DNA of 64,000 bases, taken from assembly GCA_947471745.1 (NCBI GenBank), contig CANJKZ010000549.1, positions 258,001 through 322,000 of the forward strand, written 5' to 3'. Below the pieces are notes generated by a model. That model saw nothing but the letters and a program-made list of their open reading frames with translations, had not been told where the DNA came from and ran no database searches. Numbering within the stretch: the first letter of the stretch is position 1; each line of letters starts with the position of its first letter. The position numbers and the translations under genes were made by a program. The stretch comes from Closterium sp. Naga37s-1. Taxonomy: Eukaryota; Streptophyta; Zygnematophyceae; Desmidiales; Closteriaceae. Shown here one piece after another: positions 55,386 through 64,000 of the stretch.

Positions 55386-55589
55386 CGCAGCCAGCGGACA
55401 AGGCGCCTTCTTGGACAAGGAGGTGTAAGATTTCATCGTACTTATGTTTCTTTTTTTGTTTCTGCAATTGTTTCTGCTTGTTTCATTTGTTTTGAATTGC
55501 TTTTCTTTGCTTTGTTTTGTTTTGTTCTGTTGTTGCGATCGTATCACCTTCTCTTCTCTCTTTTTTCCACCCCCAGGTCACGCCGAAGA

Positions 55590-55785
55590 ACAGCAGCAGC
55601 GAACGGACAGACGGAACGTTAGGCGAGTTAGATCCGGCAACGCACGAACGGACTGACTGACAGACCGAACGTTAGATCCCGCGACCTGGCGACGTGCGAA
55701 CTGACAGACGGACGTTAGATTCCGCGACCTGGCGACGTGCGAACTGACTGACGAACGACTGACAGACCGAACGTATGGACCCTCC
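55590..55785. repeat. Short degenerate repeat (GACCGAACGTTAGAT / GACCTGGCGACGTGCGAACT)
   Basis: Three imperfect units of ~55 bp containing ACGTTAGATTCCGCGACCTG and GGCGACGTGCGAACTGAC. Follows the splice-cassette array. Confidence 0.8.
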
Positions 55786-56256
55786 ACCTGCACCGACCTT
55801 CTTCGGCTGCTCCTGAAGCAACAACCTGCGGGAGGTTCTTCTTCTGGCATCGGACAACGTGGAAGTTTGAGGTGTTTTCTGCCGGATGGCAGCTTTACTA
55901 ACTTTCTGCCCTCTTTTCCAACAGGGTCCCGGACGAATGACCTCCACCTCAACGCGGTGTCCGGGTGTAACGCTAGAGGCTTGCCTCTAGCGGCCAAGAG
56001 GGGTCAAGAAGACAATGACAAGAAGTGAAGCTCAAGAAGACAATGACCAGAAGTCAAGCTCAAGCTTATGATTTGGTAGTTGATATGTTCTGCATGCTAT
56101 GTATGTATCTGTCATGCCAGTTTCTATATTATTACGAGCATGCTCATTTTAACACTTGAACAATAGAGTTTTCACTCAATGCAGCAATTGTACTATAACA
56201 GAAAGAATAGTACAACCATGGCGCCAGGGTGAAATCGTAAAACTCAGCTTGAGTTA

Positions 56257-56719
56257 GGGCGTGTCCAGCGCGTACATTTACAGTTCATAAACCCATTCAG
56301 TTACCACATTTCCTATTGTAACACTGCATTTTACAAAAAGGTTGGACACGATCAGCTTCCGTTCACAAGACGGCACGCCCGCTGCGCGTACGACGAATCG
56401 TCTAACACACGTTACTGGAATCAGTATGCGCGCGAACAAGGGTACAGCATTGCGTCCTGCCCGCTACAGTAATTTTCGTTCAAGCGTGGAATTTTCGCTT
56501 GTGCGTGAATTTCTGTGCGATGATAGACGAGGCAACCAGTTACCTCGTTTTCCACGAACTGTAGAAATTTGTGTGCAGAGGGTTGTGTCCGCGCGCTGGA
56601 AGGCCCAATCCTTCGGACTCGACTCACCTTATATTCGTTTTTTGGTACAGTGAGATTTTTTTAGCCGGGAAACGTGTGAAGGTACTAATATTCCCAAAAT
56701 GTACGCGCTGGACACGCCC
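56257..56719. mobile_element. PIF/Harbinger-like MITE, copy 1
   Basis: 463 bp with terminal inverted repeats GGGCGTGTCCAGCGCGTACA (left tip) and its complement at the right, flanked by TTA on both sides (3-bp duplication). TTA/TAA duplications and G-rich tips fit Tourist-type MITEs. An open frame of 103 codons inside is present in both copies, but it looks like neither a transposase nor the DDE or Myb-like partner protein. The same-length copy 2 is at 61669-62131. Confidence 0.92.
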
Positions 56720-56722
56720 TTA

Positions 56723-57830
56723 GCATCTGATTTGGAAAGCTTGCTCGCTGCACGGTGCTTCGAATGCCAGTTCTGATTCCCCGCCAAGCAATTTGTCGGT
56801 ACGGTTCTCTGCACACACAAACCTGCTACAAATTTTCCAGAATCTGGAACTTCACATATGCTGGGGAGACACTCGACTGGTTCGCTTTGAGCGGTTTATG
56901 ATAGTTTCGTCGCGGTGCCAAACGGTGAATCATGCTAATCGCTTTCCACCGCGTGAAAACGTTCCAAGCCACCGTGTACCGCTTCCTCTGTCTAGTTTCC
57001 TCAGCCAATCAAGTCCATGCAGGCGGTTTTGATTCCCCGCCAACCGATCTGTCAGTACGGTTCTCTCTGTTTTCCGCATGGTAATTTGGTGTTGGAAGGT
57101 TTTGGTACCTAGATTGTAGTTACGCAGTTTTCGTTTAGTCTTCGCGAATACCTGTCGCTCCTTACTAACGAAATCTCAGTTTTAGCGAAATGTCCCCTAA
57201 CACACGTACAGAGCGGAAATTCAGCCACACAGGCGTCATCAACTTCACATGAATCGCGTGAAGGCAGTGTCAGAACATAAATCCCAGCGTGAAGGCAGCG
57301 TGAAGGCAGCGTGAAGGCAGCGTCAGAACGTAAATCCCAGCGTGAAGGCAGCGTCAGAACCGCTAGAGCATTAGTCTTAGAGGTGGACATACCTAAACTA
57401 GACACGTTTTACCATTTCTTTGGTCAGTTCCTGAGTAGCCTAGCTCAAATTCTTTCAATTTTGTTCCGTACTCCCACTCCGGCTCCACCGTAGCGACTGT
57501 TTTCTCACCGATAGCTCTGTATAATAATACGGCAGGTGCAGCGACAGCTGTGTATAATAATACGGCAGGTGCAGCGATAGCTCTGTATAATACGGGTCGT
57601 CCACCGAGAACACCGTGTGCAGCGCTCGTGCAGGTGCAGTTACTTTTCCAAATGTTTTTCACATATGAAGTTCCACATAATTTCTGCGATGCCACGTCTC
57701 AATCACAACCTGACGTTCAATGATCGTATATGAGAGCGATGCTCGATCTTTCGCCAACTTTTCTTTCCCTTTTCGTTCTTGCCGTTGCTTAGAAGCAGAC
57801 GCTTAAGCACAATGTCAGATTTGTGGTAAC
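56723..57830. other. Region with no recognised gene
   Basis: Holds small repeats: GCGTGAAGGCAGCGTCAGAA-type units at about 57255-57360, and three ~34-bp units with CTGTATAATAATACGGCAGG at about 57510-57600. No gene supported. Confidence 0.4.
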
Positions 57831-58396
57831 CAGTGTTACTTGTCGCCTGCGCTCAACTTCGCATCACTATGCGCTACTTCCTCCCTGAACCCCCACCCTA
57901 TCTGTTCACCCCTCTGTTCCCGCTTCCGTGCCCTCTCCGTCCCCTTGTCTTCCACCCTGCCTTCTCTCCCATTCGCAGGACTACTATCGCGTTCTCTTCG
58001 CCCCGTCTCACAGACCCTTCCGCCACGCGAATCGCAGCAGGAAACGTCCTGCCACGAGCCTCTAGCCTCCTAGTCACGTACCTACCCTCTAGACGTCGCG
58101 CGCACGCGCCTGGCCTCCGATATAGGCACGCGCAGGCAGTTTGCAGGCATGCGATCCGTTATAGCGGCGCTCTGGCGGGCGGAGGGGATCAGAGGCTTAT
58201 ATCGCGGATTTCGTGCGTCCGTTCATGGGATTATCGTGCATAGGAGTCCGTTCATGGGAGTAACGTCCGTTCATGGGATTATCGTACTTTAGCGGGTTCG
58301 ATAGTGCCAAGCAGCTGCTGGTGCGTGCAGGTGATGGCAGGACTGGCCAGCAGCACTCCGCACGGTGAGAGCGCAGCAGTCATGGCCCTCGCCTGT

Positions 58397-58665
58397 CCCT
58401 CTGCTGCTCCCCATGCACCTGCTGCTCCCCATGCACCTGCTGCTCCCCATGCACCTGCTGCTCCCCATGCACCTGCTGCTCCCCATGCACCTGCTGCTCC
58501 CCATGCACCTGCTGCTCCCCATGCACCTGCTGCTCCCCATGCAACTGCTGCTCCCCATGCACCTGCTGCTCCCCATGCCCCTGCTGCTCCCCATGCACCT
58601 GCTGCTCCCCATGCACCTGCTGCTCCCCATGCACCTGCTGCTCCCCATGCACCTGCTGCTCACTC
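58397..58665. repeat. 15-bp tandem repeat (CTGCTGCTCCCCATG-type)
   Basis: About 17 units; phases read AAPHAP on the plus strand. It starts directly after the RRP12 HEAT exon remnant and breaks its homology. Confidence 0.93.
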
Positions 58666-59169
58666 ACAACACATCCATCCGTGTCTCCCTCTGCTGCTCC
58701 CTTTTGTGTTGCAGGAGGTGGCTCGAGCAGCCAAGGCCAAGGAGAAGAAGCGGGGAGGATGGTGGTGAGCAGGTGAGCAGGAGGTGCCCCCTGCAAGGAG
58801 CAGGGGACGGGGAGGAGGGGGGTGATGGGCGGTCGACCATGTCAGGCAGAAGAAGGGCCAGGTGAGTTGTGTAATGTAGGGTTGCTGGGGGGGGGGGGGC
58901 AGAGGAGGGGCTTGCAGGCAGGGGGTGGGGAGAAGGGTGGTGATGGGCGGTCGACAATGTCAGGCCAGCTGAGTGGTGTTGAGCTGCTGTAGCGATTGAT
59001 CTCAGAGGTTGTTGCTGCAGGGACTTGTGGGTCAGCAGCAGTCCGCTCAGCAATCGGCTCGCAGAGGGAAGGGCGGTGGACCATGCTTCCGGGTGCTGCG
59101 TGAAATGAGGGTGTTATTTCAGGCTGCGTGAAATGAGGGTGTTATTTCAGGCTGCGTGAAATGAGGGTA

Positions 59170-59187
59170 GTGAGACGTCTCGAAAAC
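59170..59187. repeat. Palindromic junction motif (ACGT core)
   Basis: GTGAGACGTCTCGAAAAC lies between two copies of CCATGCTTCCGGGTGCTGCG (59079 and 59209), within the RRP12 remnant introns. Confidence 0.7.
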
Positions 59188-60244
59188 ACCCACATTTCAG
59201 AAGCATGGCCATGCTTCCGGGTGCTGCGGGGGATGGGGGGGGGGGGGGGGGGGGCAGGTGCGGGGGCGTAGGGGGGGGGGTCGCAGGGGCGGTTGTCAGG
59301 CAGGGGATGTGAAGGAGGGTGGTGACGGGCGGTCGACCATGTCTGGCAGAAGCAGGGCCAGGTGGGTGGTGGGAGAGAGCTGCCAGGGGTGCTGAGGGTG
59401 AGTTATGGAGGAAGGGGAGTTCATAGGCAGGGGATGTGAAGGAGTGTGGTGACGGGTGGTCGACCATGAAGGAGTGTGGTGAGTGGTGTGGAAAGATTGC
59501 GGGGGGGTGTAGGCGTTTATCTGTCGACCATGGCTGGGGGGCGTGTAGGCGTTTATATGTCGACCATGGCTGGGGGGTGTGTAGGCGTTTATCTGTCCTC
59601 CCCGTGCATCTGCCTTCACTCATTTCTCCCTTCGTTTGTGCCCGCTCCCTCCCCTCCCCCCCAACTTCCCCCCTCGTACCTGTTTTCCGACACGTCAGCG
59701 GACGGCGATTTCAGCGATGACGAGGATTACAGCGATGCTGACGCGGACGAGCGCAGCGTGTTCGGCGGCAAATTACGCGCCGCCAAGTCAGCGTCTTGCC
59801 GGGACGGGTCGAAGAAGTCTGCATGGTCGAACGCGCTCTCGTCCAGGTGTGCTGACGTGGCATGGGATGGGGCATGGGGTGGGGAATGGGGTGTGGGATG
59901 GGATGGGGCAGGGTGTTGTGGATGTGGGTTGTGGGATGGGGTGTTGTGGGTGTGGGTTCTTCCCTTATCATAGCAATTGCATCTTATGGCTGTCAGGCCA
60001 TTTTTCCTGGTGCGATCCTGCTCTCTTTGCTTCCCTATTTTGGCCCGCTTTTCTGCCCCCATCCCGTCTCTCTCTTCTCACTGCTCTTTCTCTCCCTCGT
60101 CGCTCACAACTCCCTCCCGCTTTCCTTTGTCCCCACACTCTCTCCTCCATCCCGCCTTACATCTGTCCTCACCTATCGACCCCGTCCCTTATCACCGCAT
60201 CCACCTTTCCCCTCTCGCCTCTCCCCTCTCCTCATTCTGCCCCC

Positions 60245-60556
60245 CCCCCCCCTCTCCCCCCTCCCCTCTCCCCTCTCCCCTCTCCCCTCTCCCCTCTCCC
60301 CTCTCCCCTCTCCCCTCTCCCCTCTCCCCTCTCCCCTCTCCCCTCTCCCCTCTCCCCTCTCCCCTCTCCCCTCTCCCCTCTCCCCTCTCCCCTCTCCCCT
60401 CTCCCCTCTCCCCTCTCCCCTCTCCCCTCTCCCCTCTCCCCTCTCCCCTCTCCCCTCTCCCCTCTCCCCTCTCCCCTCTCTCCTCTCCCCTCTCCCCTCT
60501 CCCCTCTCCCCTCTCCCCTCTCCCCTCTCCCCTCTCCCCTCTCCCTTCTCCTCTCT
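60245..60556. repeat. 7-bp pyrimidine repeat (CCCCTCT)
   Basis: About 40 units of strict polypyrimidine on the plus strand, ending just before the CTTCCAG acceptor of an RRP12 exon at 60590. It is thus a grossly expanded polypyrimidine tract. Confidence 0.96.
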
Positions 60557-60727
60557 CCGCCCTCTCCCCCTCTGCTTCCAGGGCGGGCAAGAAGGCGCAG
60601 CACGGCAGGCCGCAGCTGCACGAGCGGATCACGGAGACAGGTGGCGACACGCCATTGGACCTGCTCGATCTCGCAGGCATGCGGCAGGCCCTCTCTGCAC
60701 CCCTGCTCAAGCCCACCCGCAGAGCCC

Positions 60728-60745
60728 TTTTGAGTCGACTCAAAA
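60728..60745. repeat. Perfect palindromic junction motif (TCGA core)
   Basis: TTTTGAGTCGACTCAAAA separates two copies of an RRP12 coding segment (GCCCTCTCTG...CAAGCCCACCCGCAG at 60690 and 60759). Confidence 0.88.
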
Positions 60746-61560
60746 CTCACCTCGGGCCCTCTCTGGGCTCAAGCCCACCCGCAGTGCCCTTTCCTCTGCT
60801 GCTACTGGTGGTGCTGCTGGTGGGAATCGTACCGGTGCCGCCGGTGGTGGTTCGAAGCGGCATCGTGATGGGTGCGGAGAGGGAAGGGGAGGGGGAGGAT
60901 GCGGGATTCGAGGATTTGAGTATACAGACGATGGAAAGATAGTTGTTCCGAATGAGACCGAAGGGGGTGAGGGTGGCAAGGGGAGGAAAGAAGGAGGCAA
61001 GAAGGGGGTGGGCGCAGGGGGGGATGACGGAGAGGGGAATCTGGACTAAAGGGTAATGGAGGATGATGACGTGGCGATGGGTGATGCCAGCCTGGCACCT
61101 GCGAGGGCTGCTGAGCTGGCGCTTGGCCGGCGGATTCGCAGCGGGGGAGTGGCAGGAGGAGGAGGAGGAGATGAGAGAGGGGGTGCTGGTGCTAGAGCTG
61201 GTGGTGGTGGTGCTGGTGGTGGTGCTGGTGGTGGTGGTGGGAGGAAAAAGGCCAAGGCCAATTCAGGCCAGGCCATTCCTTCTGGTAAGGACCGGCGCGG
61301 CGGGAAGAAGCAGACTGGTAGTGGTAGTGGGTGGTCTTATACAGGGGATGAATATGCCGCAGGCAGCGGGCGGCGGGCGGGCGGCGATGTGAAGAAGGAA
61401 GGGAAGTTGGAGCCACATGCATACTCGCCGTTGGATGCAAAGATGCTCAATCGGAGGGCTGGGAAGCTTGCAGCGGAGCGGAGGGGAATGACCAGTGTAA
61501 TGGGGGCAGGGGGGAAGAAGAGGGGAGGGGGGGTGGGAGGGGGAGGGAGGAGGGAAGGGT

Positions 61561-62685
61561 GGGGCTGGGAAGAAGCAGCACAAGGGGCATTAGGGGAAGG
61601 GGAAAGGAAAGGCGTAGGGTTAGAGGGAGTGAGCTGGCTCCTAGAATTGGCCTTGTGCCTTGGCTTTAGGGCGTGTCCAGCGCGTACATTTACAGTTCAT
61701 AAACCCATTCAGTTACCACATTTCCTATTGTAACACTGCATTTTACAAAAAGGTTGGACACGATCAGCTTCCGTTCACAAGACGGCACGCCCGCTGCGCG
61801 TACGACGAATCGTCTAACACACGTTACTGGAATCAGTATGCGCGCGAACAAGGGTACAGCATTGCGTCCTGCCCGCTACAGTAATTTTCGTTCAAGCGTG
61901 GAATTTTCGCTTGTGCGTGAATTTCTGTGCGATGATAGACGAGGCAACCAGTTACCTCGTTTTCCACGAACTGTAGAAATTTGTGTGCAGAGGGTTGTGT
62001 CCGCGCGCTGGAAGGCCCAATCCTTCGGACTCGACTCACCTTATATTCGTTTTTTGGTACAGTGAGATTTTTTTAGCCGGGAAACGTGTGAAGGTACTAA
62101 TATTCCCAAAATGTACGCGCTGGACACGCCCTTAGCATGGGCATGAGTGTGTGTGGGCTATGAGGCACAACCCAGTCATCTCTGCCCAGTCTCATCTCAT
62201 CCCTCTAGCTAACCCTCCTGTGTCCGTTCATAACACAGCCGGCTGTGTGTGGGCCTCGTCAGAGCACACCTGCTACCCGACAGAAGTTTCTTGATTACCC
62301 TTAGCTTTTTTTCCAGGAAATAATTTTGTGGTACTACCGGTGTTGCATTCGTGGAGCTGGGAAGAAGCAGCACAAGGGGCATTAGGGGAAGGGGAAAGGA
62401 AAGGCGTAGGGTTAGAGGGAGTGAGCTGGCTCCTAGAATTGGCCTTGTGCCTTGGCTTTAGCATGGGCATGAGTGTGTGTGGGCTATGAGGCACAACCCA
62501 GTCATCTCTGCCCAGTCTCATCTCATCCCTCTAGCTAACCCTCCTGTGTCCGTTCACAACACAGCCGGCTGTGTGTGGGCCTCGTCAGAGCACACCTGCT
62601 ACCCGACAGAAGTTTCTTGATTACCCTTAGCTTTTTTTCCAGGAAATAATTTTGTGGTACTACCGGTGTTGCATTCGTGGAGCTG
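61561..62685. repeat. ~325-bp tandem duplication, first copy carrying MITE copy 2
   Basis: Copy I is about 61565-61668 plus 62132-62358; copy II is 62359-62685 and continuous. They share GGGAAGAAGCAGCACAAGGG to TGTTGCATTCGTGGAGCTG, with a single difference seen (ATAACACAG/ACAACACAG). Copy II shows CTTTAGCATGGGC where copy I has the MITE. Confidence 0.93.
61669..62131. mobile_element. PIF/Harbinger-like MITE, copy 2
   Basis: Same 463-bp length, tips and TTA duplication as 56257-56719. The internal 103-codon frame is identical in both, so at least one is a young insertion. The intact target is seen at about 62457-62463. Confidence 0.94.
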
Positions 62686-62689
62686 CCTT

Positions 62690-63281
62690 ACTTAAGTACT
62701 ATGATGGGAAAAACTTTGGGACAAACTTTGGGCAAGAATCTGGAAGTCAGCAATCAAGCTCATTCTCCTAAGAGCAGCTTGTGCATTATCATAAACGATA
62801 ACATATATTATGGACGAGTTGCAGGTAGTGTGTGACTAGTGGTCCCAAATATACTGGTATGTGTCAGTTATTTCAGTGCTAACGGATTGGTTGTCTATGC
62901 AGGTTGACAGACGTTTCAGATTCGTTTTTGCGAGAGTGCTTACAGAGCGTACGCTTTCCAGCCTTCTTTCCAGTCCAGCGCGTTTGTGCAAGAAAAGCCT
63001 GCACCTGGATATTTGTCAGTAATTCCAGGACCATGAGAGGAGAAATGGCATTTATAAGGTGGAGGAAACGAGACCATCCTCACACGATTTCGCCGCAGAC
63101 TCCGTCAAAACAGGCTCACTTAATCTTCGGAATTGAAGTCGCAGTTGAAAAGCTTACATAATTTCTCAGAGGACATCGTCGCAAGTTGTGTTTCGATCGT
63201 TGCCTCGGGTCCGTCACCGCTCCGCGCTGATGATTTTTGAGGGCCTCAGAATCAGAATCCACGGCCATTAGGTGCTCTGCG
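62690..63281. promoter_or_regulatory. Upstream region of gene F
   Basis: Between the tandem duplication and the ATG of gene F. A frame of 85 codons at 62904-63161 has no recognisable feature. No promoter motif stands out. Confidence 0.3.
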
Positions 63282-63532
63282 ATGGCGCCTTCGCTTCGTG
63301 CGATCCGTGCGACATTCGTGTGCCTTTCGCTGAACCTGACGCTGTGCAATGTCTTCACCGGACGCTACTATACCGCACCAAATCTCCCTTCCCCCGCAAC
63401 TCGCAATCGGGAGGGTGAATCGGCGGAGGCAGCAGCGGGGTTCGTGCTGCCGAGCTCGGCGCGCAGCTGCGACGAAGATGAGAGTATCAATGGAGCCACG
63501 GGTTTGCTTCCTTCTTTGGAAGAGCTCACATG
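63282..63532 (+). CDS. Gene F: first exon of unknown small protein, paralogue of gene G
   Basis: 83 codons plus two bases, ATG at 63282, ending at a GTGCGA donor. Begins MAPSLRAIRATFVCLSLNLT, then LCNVFTGRYYTAP, a variable stretch, GFVLPSSARSC and LLPSLEELTW. It shares start, end and splice phase with gene G at 14194-14480, on the other strand. The hydrophobic N-terminus suggests a signal peptide or anchor. The rest of the gene is beyond the repeat array or outside the window. Family not recognised. Confidence 0.6.
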
Positions 63533-63552
63533 GTGCGAATCGCAAACTCTCA

Positions 63553-63780
63553 ATGACATGGCTCAGTCACATGCTCAATGTGGCTCAGTCACATGCTCAA
63601 TGTGGCTCAGTCACATGCTCAATGACGTGGCTCAGTCACATGCTCAATGACGTGGCTCAGTCACATGCTCAATGACGTGGCTCAGTCACATGCTCAATGA
63701 CGTGGCTCAGTCACATGCTCAATGACGTGGCTCAGTCACATGCTCAATGACGTGGCTCAGTCACATGCTCAATGACGTGG
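63553..63780. repeat. 25-bp tandem repeat (AATGACGTGGCTCAGTCACATGCTC)
   Basis: Nine or so units; the first three are shortened (ATGTGGCTCAG). It lies in the first intron of gene F, the same position as the 13-bp array in gene G, but of unrelated sequence. Confidence 0.93.
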
Positions 63781-64000
63781 GTCTCATTGCTCACCATCAC
63801 TGGCGCACGGGTTCTGAGACGGCTGAAAACTTGTCAGGGGCCCATGCATTCGTTTTATGCTTCCTCTGGTGTTCGTCCTGTGTCCTACTTCCCCTCCGCT
63901 TTCGCTGGTCGAAGTTCTTACGCTTGGGCTCACCGTCATGAAATATTTTATTTCTCATCATTATACGTCACCCACACGTCATCCCCAGGAATCCGTCCTT

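Larger units (their letters stand above)
58331..61620 (+). pseudogene. RRP12: RRP12-like fragment (ribosomal RNA processing 12), broken
   Basis: Pieces in family order: 58331-58396 VMAGLASSTPHGESAAVMAL (a HEAT segment); 58716-58770 EVARAAKAKEKKRGG; about 59690-59848 an acidic block, FSDTSADGDFSDDEDYSDAD, then KSAWSNALSS; 60590-60727 with GDTPLDLLDLAGMRQAL; 60779-61049 with GFEYTDDGKIVVPNE; 61056-61500 with GWSYTGDEYA, GGDVKKEGKLEPHAYSPLD and AERRGMTSVM. RRP12 is a HEAT-repeat factor for ribosomal subunit maturation and export. Signs of decay: nearly all of the N-terminal HEAT part is absent; the HEAT exon runs into a 15-bp repeat instead of continuing; 60690-60785 is a small duplication with a palindrome inside the coding sequence; and a TAA (61047-61049) stands in the same frame between the last two pieces. 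A short intron could rescue that last point. Confidence 0.75.

Noticed and set aside
56342..56653. 103-codon ORF in the MITEs as a gene
   Set aside because: It is present only because the two elements match; it has no transposase features and spans much of a short non-autonomous element.
1..64000. Exon duplications as a purely assembly-made artefact
   Set aside because: Copies differ by many substitutions and carry distinct lesions, and the pattern recurs in five genes. Joining of divergent haplotypes is not excluded, however, and is listed as the main test of the palindrome finding.

Overview
The window looks like nuclear DNA from a green-lineage eukaryote. It has many-exon genes with GT-AG introns, a tRNA gene read by Pol III, an LTR retrotransposon and MITEs. 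The gene set is a plant-type SRFR1/TTC13 family, a eukaryotic queuine tRNA-ribosyltransferase and an RRP12 remnant. Full SRFR1 architecture together with a queuine TGT, which as I recall Arabidopsis lacks, suits a streptophyte alga (for example a zygnematophyte such as Closterium) better than a seed plant. The species is an inference.

Layout. 1-7020: a 26-bp minisatellite interrupted by a Ty1/copia element with a 5-bp target duplication but almost no 5' LTR. 7134-12911 (minus): gene A, a TTC13/SRFR1-type TPR gene, open for 643 codons, whose 3' end is not in the window. 13023-14020: two tandem arrays. 14194-14480 (minus): first exon of an unknown short protein (gene G) whose paralogue (gene F) starts at 63282. 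15414-26581 (plus): gene B, a complete SRFR1 orthologue of 22 exons and 1,148 codons, with a 1.1-kb inverted-repeat element in one intron. 29680-29752 (minus): tRNA-Lys(CUU). 29783-37369 (plus): QTRT1, the catalytic subunit of queuine tRNA-ribosyltransferase. 38763-50741 (plus): gene C, a TTC13-like paralogue with a signal peptide that lacks the central exon block present in A and B. 50742-57830: no recognisable protein gene, but several arrays, including a cassette of repeated splice sites at 54190-55380. 58331-61620: broken RRP12 3' half. 56257-56719 and 61669-62131: two same-length, apparently identical PIF/Harbinger-like MITEs, the second with its empty target site preserved next door. 63282-63532: first exon of gene F.

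The most unusual property is how the introns are built. In every multi-exon gene, one exon plus some flanking intron has been copied in tandem, once to seven times. Usually one copy is intact and the others are truncated. At more than fifteen of these junctions sits a short dyad-symmetric motif, TTTTGAG-(TCGA/GCGC/ACGT/AATT)-CTCAAAA. I know of no element that matches it. Many introns also carry minisatellites, some of which seem to grow from exon or splice-site sequence.

The genes do not form a single pathway. Genes A, B and C are relatives from old duplications. QTRT1 modifies GUN-anticodon tRNAs, so the neighbouring tRNA-Lys is not its substrate. RRP12 belongs to ribosome export and maturation.
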